A DNA stretch of 64,000 nt from positions 1,192,634 through 1,256,633 of the forward strand of contig NC_018333.1 in NCBI RefSeq assembly GCF_000234665.1, in the 5' to 3' direction. How positions within the stretch are numbered: the first letter of the stretch is position 1; every line of letters starts with the position of its first letter. This DNA is from Leishmania mexicana MHOM/GT/2001/U1103. Taxonomy: Eukaryota > Euglenozoa > Kinetoplastea > Trypanosomatida > Trypanosomatidae. The notes under the pieces were generated by a model. The model did no database searches. It was not told the origin of the DNA and saw only the letters and a program-made list of their open reading frames with translations. Below are positions 1 through 11,387 of this stretch, piece by piece. Made by a program: the position numbers and the translations under genes.

Positions 1-211
1 TACACTTCTAAGCACAGCGTGGACCTTCGTGTCTTTGGTGAGGCTACTCACAAGCACTTGCGCCAGTCGTTGCACACCCGCTCCTCTCTCATTCGATACC
101 CACTGCTTCAACGGCTAGATCGATCCGCAAACCTTTTTTTCGTTGCACATCGAGGCAGGCTCATCGGACCGCGTATTCGTGGTTGTGTTCCCTCTTCTCC
201 CCGTTGCTGTT
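1..211 (+). other. Intergenic leader upstream of the EF-hand gene
   Basis: This stretch has no credible coding sequence. It carries a short pyrimidine tract at about 131-144 followed by the first AG at 153-154, a plausible spliced-leader acceptor for the EF-hand gene. That acceptor, if used, excludes any start upstream of 154 and supports the ATG at 212. This is an inference from sequence only. Confidence 0.5.
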
Positions 212-2389
212 ATGTCGCTCTCTAAGAGACCAGATGACGTGATGGATGGCACTGGTAACCGAGAAGTGGCCACCATTCTCCGCTCTCTGGCACCGGAGGA
301 GGTAGACATGCTACGTGACACCTTCATCTACATGGACCGCGACAGCGACGGCTTCGTCAGCCGCGAGGAGATGATGGCGAAGGTGGCCTCCTGCGTTGGC
401 GCAGAGAGGTTCCCGCCGCTGCGGGAGTACCTTGTACCGCTGTTTCAGGTAGCTGACAAGGACCGCGATGAGCGGCTTAGTCTGACGGAGTTTCTCATGG
501 CGTTTGCAGACGGTCCTGGTGTGGTGCCGGCGGAGGTGGTAAACAGCTGCGTCGCGGATGTGCAGGTGCGACTAACTGATGAGGAGGTATCGGCCCTGCA
601 GAGCAACTTCAGTCGCATCGACACAAAGCAGGATGGCGTTATCGATTCGGAGGAGCTCGAGGTGGCGCTGCGGACGTACCTTGTCCCGACGTTTCCGAAC
701 CTGACGGATGAGAATTTCAAGGAGATCGTCTCCGTTGTGATGGCCAGCGCCGACGCGGATCAGAACGGTGTCATCTCCTTGTCGGAGTTTATTCGTAGCT
801 ACCAGGAGGACCAAGGCGTGCTGCCAGCCACCTATCTAGAGCCCGCGCAGAAAAACCTGACCGAAGCGCGTCAGCTCACCGACGACGAGGAGACGGTGTT
901 GCGGGAGGCGTTCGCCGTGCTGGACCGCAACAACGACGGCTTCGTCGACCTCGAGGACCTCTATCACGCCCTCTGGGACGCCCTCGGCAGCACCACCGAC
1001 GACCAGAGTCAAATACGCGACTTGTGCAATTTGGTCATGAGGAGCTCCGACCGCACCAAGAGCGGCCAGCTCACCGTCAAGGATTTTGTCCGCAGCTTCT
1101 TGCGGAACATACAACTCATGCAGATTCCTGTGGCGGTCGCCCACGAGCGGGTGCGAGTGGCCTGTGAGAAGCTGCAGCAAATGCAGGATTCAGGGGAGCT
1201 CGAGAGGCTCGTGAAGGTGTTCGAAGATCTGGACAGCGACGGCGACGGGTTCGTGGTGCGTTCGGAGCTGGTGAAGGTGCTCAAGGTGCTCTTCCACGAC
1301 GCCTTCCCTGGTGTGGACGAAGAGATGTTGACCTCCATCATGACGGCCATCGTCGTTGGGGCGGAGAGAAACAACGGTGGTCGGCTGTCCCTGGAGGAGT
1401 TCATCCGCAGCTTTGTCGAAGGCTCCGGCGTTTTACCTCCCGAGGCAGTCAAGAAGTGGGACTCCGTCCCCAGGCGTGGGTCGTACTCTACTGAAGACGC
1501 TTTGATGCAGTCGGGCTATAAACCCAACCCCGCCACCGACGCAGATCTCGCTCTCATCGGCGAAGCCTTAAGCCGGCTGTATGCGGAGAAGGGGGCGGAT
1601 GGTGTCATCGCGGAGGACGAACTACGCTCCGGCATCGCGGCACTCTACGTGGACGATCCCAACCGCGGAGAAGAGATGTTCCACTTTGCTCTCCAGCAAT
1701 TTGTGTTGCCCCGCAAAAATGGGGGGCTGATGTGGAGCGCCAACGTCCTTTTCGAAGACGAGGCGGAAGAGGAAGACAGGGGCGTGAGAGCAAGCAGGCT
1801 CGACCCGAGCGACCCGGCGGTGATGCGTTCATCGATGAGCTCCAGTCGCCAGCCACGCGCTTCGGTGCTCGTCTCCGCTAACGAAGTGGTAGAGCCAGCA
1901 CCGAGCGAGCTATCGCGGAAGGCGTGGATGTCGTCTACGCAATCGCCAAAACATCAGATCTTGTCACCCGCCGCCGATGCCGCGGTGCATGCAGCCGCTC
2001 CACGGAGTCAGAGCAGTAGCGATAACGCTTTATCGTGCACCCACACCCAGCCGAAGCTGATAGACGAGACGGCGGTGACGCCGGCCGCTTCTGCCATGCA
2101 CAGCTGGGGAGAGACGAGGCCCTTGAGCGTCAATGAACTGTGCACTTTTCGCCCTGATAGCACCATTCTCACTGAAAAGCTAAAGCAGCAGTTCGACTAC
2201 TACGACGTAGGGCACAAGGGCTATCTGGATCGGGATACTTTCAAGAAGATCTACGCGACGATGGAGAACTACGGGCTCGACCCGTCGCCGATGGAAGTGG
2301 ACAGGCGCTTTCATCGCTACTCGCGGATGTCGAACAAGATCTTCTTCAACGAGTTCTGCATCCTCATGCTTCAGCGGGCCCGTCTGTGA
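212..2389 (+). CDS. Multi-EF-hand calcium-binding protein, 725 aa
   Basis: The protein is built from tandem EF-hands. Twelve-residue loops are visible at about residues 42-53 (DRDSDGFVSREE), 82-93, 137-148 (DTKQDGVIDSEE), 181-192 (DADQNGVISLSE), 238-249 (DRNNDGFVDLED) and 341-352 (DSDGDGFVVRSE). Weaker loops lie at 280-291 and 385-396, so the N-terminal 400 residues hold four EF pairs. A ninth, degenerate hand (DVGHKGYLDRDT) lies near 665-676. Residues 410-640 are a Ser/Ala-rich linker without recognisable domains. Loops with acidic residues at positions 1, 3 and 12 should bind Ca2+; those with Thr/Gly at key positions probably do not. The ATG at 212 is the first real ATG of the frame and follows a likely splice acceptor. 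No membrane segment is seen. The role is probably a calcium sensor or buffer; the target is unknown. Confidence 0.88.
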   Translation: MSLSKRPDDVMDGTGNREVATILRSLAPEEVDMLRDTFIYMDRDSDGFVSREEMMAKVASCVGAERFPPLREYLVPLFQVADKDRDERLSLTEFLMAFADGPGVVPAEVVNSCVADVQVRLTDEEVSALQSNFSRIDTKQDGVIDSEELEVALRTYLVPTFPNLTDENFKEIVSVVMASADADQNGVISLSEFIRSYQEDQGVLPATYLEPAQKNLTEARQLTDDEETVLREAFAVLDRNNDGFVDLEDLYHALWDALGSTTDDQSQIRDLCNLVMRSSDRTKSGQLTVKDFVRSFLRNIQLMQIPVAVAHERVRVACEKLQQMQDSGELERLVKVFEDLDSDGDGFVVRSELVKVLKVLFHDAFPGVDEEMLTSIMTAIVVGAERNNGGRLSLEEFIRSFVEGSGVLPPEAVKKWDSVPRRGSYSTEDALMQSGYKPNPATDADLALIGEALSRLYAEKGADGVIAEDELRSGIAALYVDDPNRGEEMFHFALQQFVLPRKNGGLMWSANVLFEDEAEEEDRGVRASRLDPSDPAVMRSSMSSSRQPRASVLVSANEVVEPAPSELSRKAWMSSTQSPKHQILSPAADAAVHAAAPRSQSSSDNALSCTHTQPKLIDETAVTPAASAMHSWGETRPLSVNELCTFRPDSTILTEKLKQQFDYYDVGHKGYLDRDTFKKIYATMENYGLDPSPMEVDRRFHRYSRMSNKIFFNEFCILMLQRARL

Positions 2390-2521
2390 GCCGCGATCGA
2401 CATCGCTGCTCTCTCGCAAAGTGTCGGTCACGCTCGCTTCTTTACTCTCCCTCTTTCTCTTCTGATCTGTTGGGGCTCGCGCTGCGGTAACCACAAAGGA
2501 AAAGAGAGGCAACCTAGCGGG

Positions 2522-2621
2522 NNNNNNNNNNNNNNNNNNNNNNNNNNNNNNNNNNNNNNNNNNNNNNNNNNNNNNNNNNNNNNNNNNNNNNNNNNNNNNN
2601 NNNNNNNNNNNNNNNNNNNNN
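2522..2621. other. Assembly gap (100 N)
   Basis: A run of exactly 100 N, the usual placeholder for a scaffold gap of unknown size. It lies in non-coding sequence 130 bases after the EF-hand stop codon, so no gene is interrupted. Confidence 0.99.
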
Positions 2622-4716
2622 GTGCGATGGTACGTGGACTCTATTCTACTCCTCTGCTGCTGGTCTCTCCCCCTCGTTCTCCTTCCAGTTTTTTTTTTCG
2701 CGTAGGGCTTTGCCCCTCCTTGTGTCACTCCTCTCTCCAAGTTGTTCACTTCTTCGCATTTTTGCCTTCCTCGTCTCTCTCTTCCCCTCTGTTTGTTGAA
2801 CACGCCGCCAAAAGACGAGTGCAGACAGCACTTAGAATGCATAATCAGGAGAGCTCGACTCGGCAACGTCTGTGAGGGGAGCTCCAAGCAGTTGCCACGA
2901 GCCACGTTATTTATTATTTTTCTTTGCGCAGACAAAGGGAAGGGAAAAAAAGAAAGAGCGTTGGAGTCGTGAGTCCGCAGCTAACCGAAAAGCAACCAAT
3001 AACATACCCAAAGGAAATACAAAAGAAAAGGAGTGGGAAAAGTACTCCATGGCGGCGACACAGAAGGGTGGCTTTACGGCTCTCCGTGGCAGATACAGTC
3101 GCCTGTTCTTCGGACCCGTCCGTGTTTCTGTCTGTGCGACTTCCACCTTCTCTTTGTTGATGTGGGTGCGAAAGAGGCGCGTCAGCGGGCAAGCTCCTCA
3201 CGGTCCAGTCTTGCTTGTGTAGCTTACTCGTCTCTCGGAGGGGTAGGGGAGGGGAGTGATGATGATGGCGCGACAGTGCACGTGCGTGCGTCACTCTGCT
3301 ATCCCGTATGGTTGACTCCCTGACTGCATGTCTCTCTCTACTATCACGTTCTCCTTTCATTTCCTTCATGTATCTCCATTCACTCCATCTCTCCATCTCC
3401 CTCTCCGCCACGTGAGCACCACACGCCTGCGCTTGATACCGGACACAAGGTGCTTGACTTGTTTACGCTGCAGCTCCAGCCGCTGACCTTTCGTGTGCTT
3501 GCATGCCCATTTCCGTACCACACTGAGCTATCTTCTTCCTTCTCCCCCGTGTCTCTCTCTCTCTCCCTCTCTGATCTGGTTTCATATTTTCATTTTTTTC
3601 CTTCGTCTGCTTTGTTGTTTGTATGCTTCCTCGTGGGTAGGGGCTTCGTCTTTCCATTTGCATACTGCTCACACTGTCGTAGACGTGCGCGTCTCTTTCT
3701 CCTTCCTGGTCTCCTTCCCCGCGCTGCGTATCCCACACCATCCGTCAACAACAAAAGTAAAACCAAAGATATCAAGTTTTTAGGGCGTGTGTGTGGGAGA
3801 GAGAAGTAACTATAAGGTGACCGTGGGTCTTCTCGCTAACTGACACGCTTGTGCTTTCGGGTGTGGCTAACAAGGGAGGCAAGTCGCTCTGCGTGTGCTC
3901 GTGAACGGGAAGGGATTGCTTCTCTTCCCCTGCACGAGTGTGTTGCGCGTACGCGGCGAGAAACATTCCTCTTTGTTTTGCTTTTCCACACCATATCGGG
4001 GACTTTTCCTTTGTGCTGTCCTCACTTGTGAGGGAGGGGAGGGAGGAGGGGGGCGCAAAACCCTGTTGTTTTTTCTTCCGCGCGTGCGTTTGTCTGCCGC
4101 CCGTTTGGGGATATCTTCGCGCTCTCCTCTCGTTCTTTCTCTCCCTCTTACCAGCCACTTTCCATACCTCACACAGCGTGTGTGTGTGCGCGTGCGTGTG
4201 TCTCTTTTCTTTTTCCTCTGTCTCCGTCAAGGCTTCCACCTCTCCCTCTCTCCCCGACTTTCCGTTTCGGCCCCCTCTGATCTGTTCGTGTGCGTTTTCT
4301 TCCGCTCCGTCGTTGTGGCGGGGTCCGTTCCGCTTGGCTGACTCGCTTCCTTTGTTTTGTTCTACCCCTCCGTTTTCACCCGTGTGCTCATAACTCCTGG
4401 CCCTGTTTCCTTTGGGTTTCTTTCGCTGCCCCCCTCTCTTTGGAAAGTGTGCTGGTGCTTGAGGACGTCAGCAACAGTCTTCCCGTGTAATAGAGGAACA
4501 GCAGTCACAGACCTAACAACATTGCACTATAGAGGTACAAGAGAAGGTAATACAAGTGATCAAGCGGAATAACAACAAAAAAAAGCACCAAATCCGGACC
4601 TACTTATACACACACTGGCCCGCTCGGAGGGCATACGTCACCCTCTCTGTTTCTCTCCAGCGTTCTTAGAGGCACGAGTGGTTTCTCTGCCAGCAGACAC
4701 TCCATCTCTAGTCATC

Positions 4717-4749
4717 CACACACACACATACACACACACACACACACAC
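4717..4749. repeat. CA microsatellite
   Basis: Imperfect (CA)n run broken by one TA. Typical of Leishmania spacers and likely length-polymorphic. Confidence 0.9.
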
Positions 4750-5346
4750 CAACGTCGACCACCACTGGCGCTCTTCACGTTTTATTTATTTTTATCCGAG
4801 CGTGTGCGTATTGGCGTCTCTCTTTATCTGTGTGTGTGAGCTCACAGTGGGTGCTACTCCTTATTTTCTCTTCTCCCTTTCTGTGTATTCGTGTGTGTGT
4901 GTGTCTCTGCGTGTTCTCGTGTCCTGAGCAGTGAACTCCTCTGCCGCCGTCGAGTCCTTCTCTTCAGTGTCGTCCACGTCCTTTGTTACAGCGTGGGTAC
5001 CAGGGCACATCAAGGTGATAAGCGCTCGGCACCACCACGACTGCATCTAAGAAGCAAGAAACCAGGATTATTCTCTTGTGCGGTAAGTCTGTGTCACTCT
5101 CTCTGACTCCCTCCCGTCTCGCATACAGCGTTCATTTTCTGGCTGCCTTGCCGGTTTGGCTCGCTGCCCTGTCCTTTGATCTGTTCCGTCAGCCAACCCT
5201 TGAACGGTGTCTTCTCCTCTATCAGCTTTCGCTGCGCAACTCGATTCGACGTAACCTTTACTGACTTCCCTTCTTGCGGTTAGCGTACGTGAGTGACTTT
5301 TCAGTTGCCCCTACTCCGCCTCACTGTCGATCACAGGACGCACACC

Positions 5347-7344
5347 ATGGACAGCTCAAGCGCTTGCTCGCCGTCGCGTGCGTGGCAGAGAAACGAGGAG
5401 GTGACCCAACGCCCCATCTGCACTTTCTTTGCCATGGGTGGCTGCTGCAAGGGAGCGCGGTGTCCATTCTCGCACGAGCTGGTGCAGCTGCCGCCGAAAG
5501 GCGTCGATGCGTCGGGTGGCTACTTCATTAGCGGTAACGTTGCAAACTACAAGGCAGCCGCGTCTACCACGGCGGCTTCGCCGTCGTCGCGCAGCTTGGG
5601 CGGTCGGTGGGATAATCCGACCGCGTCGAGCAGCACTGACGGCTTGTCGACCCTTGCGTCGCCTTCTTCATGTTGCGTGACCACAGGCACGTCTCTCAGC
5701 GCTGAAGCGAAGGAGTGGGTCGGAGCTGACAGCGCAGCCGCCTCTTCTTCTGCCAACTCGGCCACCGCCTCCATCACGTCCGTTCAATCGCTGCGAGGTG
5801 CGGCCTCCCCGACCGTTTGCGTGAGCTCCAGCTCCCTTCGCTACAGGTCCTCAGCCTTGCGTCGCCCTGCCCAGCAGGTGTCACCGCTGCCCATGCCACA
5901 TTCTCAGCGGGACTCTCAGCCTCAGCCTCAGTCCCAGCAAACTCCAACGCAGCTACAATCACAGCACTCTCAGAAGCCGCCACCGTCGCCGTCGCTGTCG
6001 CCGCTGCCGCCACAACCACACCCACAGCCTCAGCTACATCAGCAGCAAAAGCTTCAGTATCAGCCGCCACCTCAGCCACGCAGCGTCGCAAACGCTCTCT
6101 CTGCTCTACTTCCCAACCACTCGGAGAGCAGTGCTGCTGCAGAGACACCCCGCACATCCGCAGCACCTGCGCACCCCGCTGCCACCGCGCGCACCGTGTC
6201 CTTCACGCAGTCCTCTAACGGCTCTGGATCGACGACGATAGCTGCCCTCGCCTCTTTCTTCGACATGCAGCGCGTTTCCACGGGCGCCCCTTCGGCGCCG
6301 CCGTCCAGCACCGTGTCGCAGCCAAGCAAAGCCGTCTTTGTCACTCGCCGCGACGATCAGACGCCAGCCACCGCACTGTCACCCGCCGCCGCGGCGCCAC
6401 CTCGGTACACCGCCGCCTGCATCACCGTCGCCGCCTCCGCCCAGCGTTTTAATCCCTCGCCCTCCGCGCCCACCATCCTGACAACGGCCACTACCGCCCC
6501 TGCTCACGGCAGCGGCCGCTCGGCCACACCGAGCCAGCACCTGGAGGCTCCTCTGCCCCGCAGTCGCGAAGCCCTGGCTACCGGTGCGGAGCACCACGCT
6601 GCTAACGTGGCAAAGGCGCACGTGGGGCAGAGCACTGCCCCACCTCCGGCGGCGGCAGTGCCGCCATCGTTGCCACAGTATGAGCCCCGGACTGCATCCT
6701 CCACTCAAATTCGCGTCATGCCGCCGGCTCCTCGTTCGCAACAGCAGCAGGCAGCACACCAGGCTCAGCAACTTCGTGCGCAACAAGAAGCGCAGCACCA
6801 GGCGCAGATCCAGCAGCAGCGCCACACCCCAAAACAGGTTCAGCAACTCGCACAGCAGCAGGCTCAACTGCAACAGCTTCAGCAGCAGATTCAGCCCCAG
6901 AAGCAGCAGCAGCAGCAGACGGTTTACATGTTGACCCCCTCCCGTCTACCGGCTAGCTCTACACCTCCGCACGAAGGTATCACTGCGCCTGCTCAGCTCC
7001 CACTCGGCTACACCCTCGCCTACGCTGTGCCGGCACCTACACCAACCGCTCCTGCGGCCACCCCAATCCTTATCTCGGAGCAACCGAGCGCCGCTCGTCC
7101 CACCTACACGTTACTTTCCTCGTGCCCGCCGCAATCGCAGCTACAGAGCCTTCAAACGGCAAAGGGAACGGTGCTGTACGGGACGCCGGCGCAGGTGCTT
7201 ACCCAGGCCGCGGCGCCTAGCGAAAGTGGGGCCCCTCGTCTGATCCTCGTCAATACCGATGGCACTTTCACCGTCCTGCAGGCAGAAGCGTTGGCGGCCA
7301 CTGCTGGTTTTGGCCTGTCTCCGGCCATCATGCAGGCGCACTAG
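5347..7344 (+). CDS. CCCH zinc-finger protein with Q/P-rich low complexity, 665 aa
   Basis: A single CCCH finger lies near the N-terminus: Cys25, Cys33 (or Cys34), Cys39 and His43, in C-x7-C-x5-C-x3-H spacing (CTFFAMGGCCKGARCPFSH). Such fingers in trypanosomatids usually bind RNA and govern mRNA stability or translation. The rest is low complexity: Ser/Ala-rich at 60-170, Gln/Pro/Ser-rich at about 185-250, Ala/Pro/Thr-rich in the middle, and a strongly Gln-rich stretch at about 463-526. The start at 5347 is the first ATG in frame, sits in a good CACC-ATGG context and comes 24 residues before the finger. No HNPY-type peptide, which recruits MKT1 in T. brucei, was seen. An extremely long spacer follows, so its mRNA may have a long regulatory 3' UTR. 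Role: likely RNA-binding regulator; targets unknown. Confidence 0.85.
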   Translation: MDSSSACSPSRAWQRNEEVTQRPICTFFAMGGCCKGARCPFSHELVQLPPKGVDASGGYFISGNVANYKAAASTTAASPSSRSLGGRWDNPTASSSTDGLSTLASPSSCCVTTGTSLSAEAKEWVGADSAAASSSANSATASITSVQSLRGAASPTVCVSSSSLRYRSSALRRPAQQVSPLPMPHSQRDSQPQPQSQQTPTQLQSQHSQKPPPSPSLSPLPPQPHPQPQLHQQQKLQYQPPPQPRSVANALSALLPNHSESSAAAETPRTSAAPAHPAATARTVSFTQSSNGSGSTTIAALASFFDMQRVSTGAPSAPPSSTVSQPSKAVFVTRRDDQTPATALSPAAAAPPRYTAACITVAASAQRFNPSPSAPTILTTATTAPAHGSGRSATPSQHLEAPLPRSREALATGAEHHAANVAKAHVGQSTAPPPAAAVPPSLPQYEPRTASSTQIRVMPPAPRSQQQQAAHQAQQLRAQQEAQHQAQIQQQRHTPKQVQQLAQQQAQLQQLQQQIQPQKQQQQQTVYMLTPSRLPASSTPPHEGITAPAQLPLGYTLAYAVPAPTPTAPAATPILISEQPSAARPTYTLLSSCPPQSQLQSLQTAKGTVLYGTPAQVLTQAAAPSESGAPRLILVNTDGTFTVLQAEALAATAGFGLSPAIMQAH

Positions 7345-8774
7345 TTGATTAAGCGAGATCGCGAGCGCGCGTCTAGTTCACCAGCGGAGGCGTCTATTGG
7401 CAGACACCAAGGAGAGAAGGGGGCAGAGCGTATCTCACTTCTGTGACTTGTTTTGCTAGCCGCTCTTGCTTCTCTCTGGGTGCCTCTATCGATATGGCTC
7501 CACTGCAGCATCTCCCCTTCCTCGTCGTGCTCGGTGATGCCCTCCTTCCTCCTCCTATCCGGCCTCTCCTGATTGGCGTCTTGTCGTGTTTGATTTTGTG
7601 CCACCTTGCTGCGGCTGTCTCTGCACATTCATGTGTGTCTGTTATTTGTTTACACGTTTTTTTCTTGGCCTCCTTCCCATCTCTTTCTTCTTCTGTTGTC
7701 GTGCTCTCCGTAACGTTCGGCGCTTGAGCGTGTGCGTGTTTGTGGCTCGCTAATTTCTCTCCCTCTATTGCGGTTACATCTCTCGTGCGATGGGATGTGC
7801 GCTTGTGTGTGTGTGTGTGTGCATCGGTATGCCGGTGTTTTTTTTTCCATCTGCCACACACACGCACACTCGTCCCTTCTCTGTTCCTCCGCCTTCCCCT
7901 CTCCCCTCTCCCCTCTCCCCATCTCTAAATGTGGACTCTCACTTCTGCATGTTTACTTGCTCACGGTTCTGTGTCTCCTTCTTTTGTGTGTTTTCGTGTC
8001 ATCGGCGTCTCTTCCTGTCTCTGCATGCATGCATGCGTGTGTGTGTGTGTGTTTGTTTGTGGAGCGCATCGATGCGTAAAAAAAAGGTCTCTATTTCCTT
8101 TTGTTGTTGCGTAACAGACGTGTATGTTGCTGTGTATATAAGCCGCCTTGGGCATGTTAGCCCGCACCTGTGTGTGCTGGCCATGTTGCCTTCTTGCTTT
8201 CTTTCCCCTTTGTTGCCTTGTCGCTCTAATTTCGCATTGTTTCGTGGCGATCGGAGGCATTGCGCACCATCTTTTCCTTTTTTTTCGTGTGTCCTTGTTT
8301 CTGTGGGTTTGTGCCGTTTCTTTGGACGCATCCATGGCTGTGTTTTGCTGTATCCACGGCATTCGACTGGCGTAGTGCCTCCTCTCTCTCTCGCTACCTT
8401 CCCATTTCCTTTGTTGCTTTCCTCTCTCTGCCTATTTGCGGGCGTGCACAGCTGAGTTTTCGGGTTTTTCCTTATTTTGATTTCGTGATGGGCGTTTTGC
8501 GTCTAGAGAATGGCGCTCGCGGGTAGTTGTGTGTGTGTGTGTGGGATGAAGGCGGTGATGGCGCTCCGTTTTTTCTTTTTTGATTCGTATGTTCACATCG
8601 TGGCGGTTTTCCTCCCTCCCTCTATTGTTCGTCTGGGTTTCTACTTAGAGTGCGCACACTTCTCTATCTTCTCTCCCATTTCTCCCCTCTCCCCCTGTGT
8701 GTGTGTGTGTGTGTATCACTGCGTCTCTCTTTTATTTTGTTCTTCGCATGTGTTTGTCGCTGTGCTTTGTGCCG

Positions 8775-8788
8775 ATATATATATATAT
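8775..8788. repeat. AT microsatellite
   Basis: (AT)7 run within spacer sequence. Confidence 0.85.
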
Positions 8789-10498
8789 GTGTGCGTGTGT
8801 GATGTCTGTCTCTTCTCCCTCGGTGTGTATGATTTTCTCATGCCAGCGTGTTACGGCACTTCTTGTGTGCTTCCCTTGATTTTACTGTACAAGCGTAAGT
8901 TCTGTCTCTGTCTCTCTCTAGTCCTTCTTTCGTTTTTTTTTTCGCTTCGAAGCTTATTACTCGCCCTCCACATGTTCTCCTCTCGTTGATGTAGGTGTCC
9001 GACTCATAAACACCTATTTGTGTGCATGTATGTATGCGTGTGTATAATGTTATTGTTGTTGATGCTGGGTGGAGAAGGCACTGGAATGGGCACTAGCTCC
9101 ACAGTGATCCCCATCCCTTCACCCCCCTCTCGCTTCCTGCATAAACTTGTTACACCCCTTCCCCCACAAGCATATAGACCACGCTACAGCGAATCGGAAA
9201 AGAAAGTGAAAAGTGAGCGGCATTGCTTATGGGCGCTGATGCGTGTGAACGCGTGTGCGCTTCAACAGGCACTGTCTCTCCTCTTTCCGGATGAAGGGCA
9301 CGCTGGCGTGAGGGTATGTGTGGATAATGTAGGACGTGGTGCGCGTGTGAAGGGCGAAGGAGGTGGCTTATAATGTGCGTCTCTGGTCTTTTTTCTGGTG
9401 TGGGATTTTACTGTTCTGGGTCTCTCTCTTTTTCTAGACTTTGGCTTCTTCCTCTGCTTCCTCTCTCTCCTGGTCACATCCTTACCTCCCTCCCCCAGTC
9501 GCCCATCTTTTCCTCCTTTCATTCCATGGCGCTGCTCCGAGAGGCACGCCGGAGCACGACAGGAAGCGCGTGTAGGCGGTGAGTAAAATAGGTCACTCAA
9601 TATCTCTGCTACAACTTCTTTCATTGCCGCTTCTGTCCAGAAACGAGTCATCGTTCGTCGCCTTGTCTTCCCTACTTGTTGACACTCTCTTTTCCCATCT
9701 GTTCATCTGCACTCGCGTGTGTATGTATCCCTTCCGTTATCCCCCCGCATCTTTATCTCAGGGCGTTCTCCCCCCTCTCATATCCCCCCTTTTTTTTGTG
9801 CTGTTGCGTTCTCCGGGTGCATCTCTTGTGTTTTGTGTACGGCATTCTATAAGTCATCCTTCGTTTCCCCCCTCCCCCTCCCCCATGTGCTGCCTTTATA
9901 TGCGCCTGCCTCAGCGTCGTTGCGGGCGTTTCCCCCCTTTTTCCCCTTCAAAAAGAACTTTCCTGACGCTCGCTTTGCTTGTGTGACTTTGTGTCTTTAT
10001 CTTTTTTTCTTCCAGCTGCATATGCGCGACGATCGGAGGGTCGGTGTGGCATTTTGTTTGATGGCGCATCATCTCGCTCTCTCTTTCGCTCTCGAGTTGC
10101 TTGCCATTGTTCGCTGTTTTGCGGTGCCGCTATGCCTTTTTTGGTTTTCATTTTTTTTGAGGTGGTGTAAATTTGTGCGCGTCCTTACTGATCATATCTA
10201 CTTCCTAATTGTCTGTGCTCTGCGTCCTTCTGGTTCTCTCGTTTCTCGTAGTGTGTTCACGTCTGGCTACGGCATGGGACCTTGTGTGAGACAGCCATGG
10301 ACAGAACAAGGAAAAGGGGGTGTGAGAAGCACACAAATCGATGATCAACAGGGGACTACCCTGCACCGGCAACTCCGTCAGAGCAGCGCACTTATGCTGT
10401 TTCATGTGCTTTGTTGTTGTGTGCATGTGTGCGTTGGGTGCCCCCCCACCCCGCGCTTCCAGCATCACCCATTGAGCTTTTGTGAGTGTTGCTGCCCC

Positions 10499-10519
10499 CC
10501 CTCCTCCTCCTCCTCCTCC
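10499..10519. repeat. CTC trinucleotide repeat
   Basis: Seven tandem CTC units within a longer pyrimidine tract (about 10490-10545); the tract could act as a trans-splicing signal. Confidence 0.8.
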
Positions 10520-11387
10520 CCTCTCCGTCTCTCTCTCTCTGCCCATCTGTGCATACTGTTTGCTTGCCTCATTACGACGGAGCTGCACGTGTGTTTGTGA
10601 GTGCCACGATTGAGGTGAAAGCTGCCTTTTCTTTCTGGTCTGTTCCATGTCATCGCTCTTGGCATGCGTTCCTCCTATGGTGCGTTGATTGCGTTTCACA
10701 TTAGCCAGCGGATGGCGCGTCTTCCCTGCGCTGCCGAATTCTTTGTTTTTATAACTCTGTCTTCACCGCTCACTACCCACCACACATCGTCCAAGGCCCC
10801 TCTGCTACCTTGTATTAGGGGCGTGCTGTGCGTGCGCCTGTGTTCGTGTTTGGCGTGTTGTATGTATCTTTGCTCTACTCATCTATTTATTGTTTCCACA
10901 GCGATCACATTACCAGCGCACGGCGTTGATGTATCTACATGGTGAAGGGCTGTGCTTTTCATTCTCTTGATGCTTCTCTTCTGTCTTCTGTTTCTTCGAA
11001 TGGCCCGTGCTTATCGCCTTCACTTTTTTTTCGCTGTCCCCTTCATGGGAAGGCAAGCGGGAGGGGCCGGAGGAAAGCGGCGGGAGAGGAAAAAAAAGGG
11101 CCATGCTTGTCGCGTGTGTGTCGGCGCACGCGCGATAGAAAGTGGGTGGCATGCGTGCGGGCGATGTAAAAGGATCACTTATCTGCGCTTGGGGTGTTCG
11201 TCTATTGCCCAGCTTTCAGCCGCCCCCCCACACCAATGCAAACAGCAGACAGTACCGTACAAGAAGGCGCCCGAAAAAAAGAAATGAGAACCGCAGCCGC
11301 TCCCATCTGTGTCGACCTCTTCGCCCAAGTACGTTTTGTTGCCTTCGCTCCTCAGTTTCCTGATGAGACCGTTTACTTCACCATGAT

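Larger units (their letters stand above)
2390..5346. other. Intergenic region, EF-hand gene to CCCH gene
   Basis: About 3 kb with no credible gene. It holds a 100-N assembly gap at 2522-2621, many C/T-rich tracts and a CA microsatellite at 4717-4749. Open frames here read through polypyrimidine runs (Leu/Ser/Phe/Pro-rich) and have no protein-like composition. It should contain the 3' UTR of the EF-hand mRNA and the 5' UTR and splice acceptor of the CCCH mRNA. Confidence 0.7.
7345..11387. other. Long CT-rich spacer downstream of the CCCH gene, first part
   Basis: Four kilobases without a supportable gene. Content is T/C-rich with GT microsatellites (about 7805-7822, 8036-8052, 8694-8714), an AT run at 8775-8788 and a CTC repeat at 10499-10519. 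The longest open frame (9719-10600) is rich in Cys/Phe/Leu/Ser/Pro, does not start with ATG and looks like a translated pyrimidine tract. It is probably 3' UTR of the CCCH mRNA plus spacer; a non-coding RNA cannot be excluded. Confidence 0.6.

Noticed and set aside
2180..2935. Minus-strand frame of 251 codons
   Set aside because: It reads through the 100-N gap and overlaps the EF-hand gene on the other strand.
9719..10600. 293-codon open frame
   Set aside because: No ATG at the start; rich in Cys, Leu, Phe, Ser and Pro as expected from CT/GT-rich spacer; no domain.
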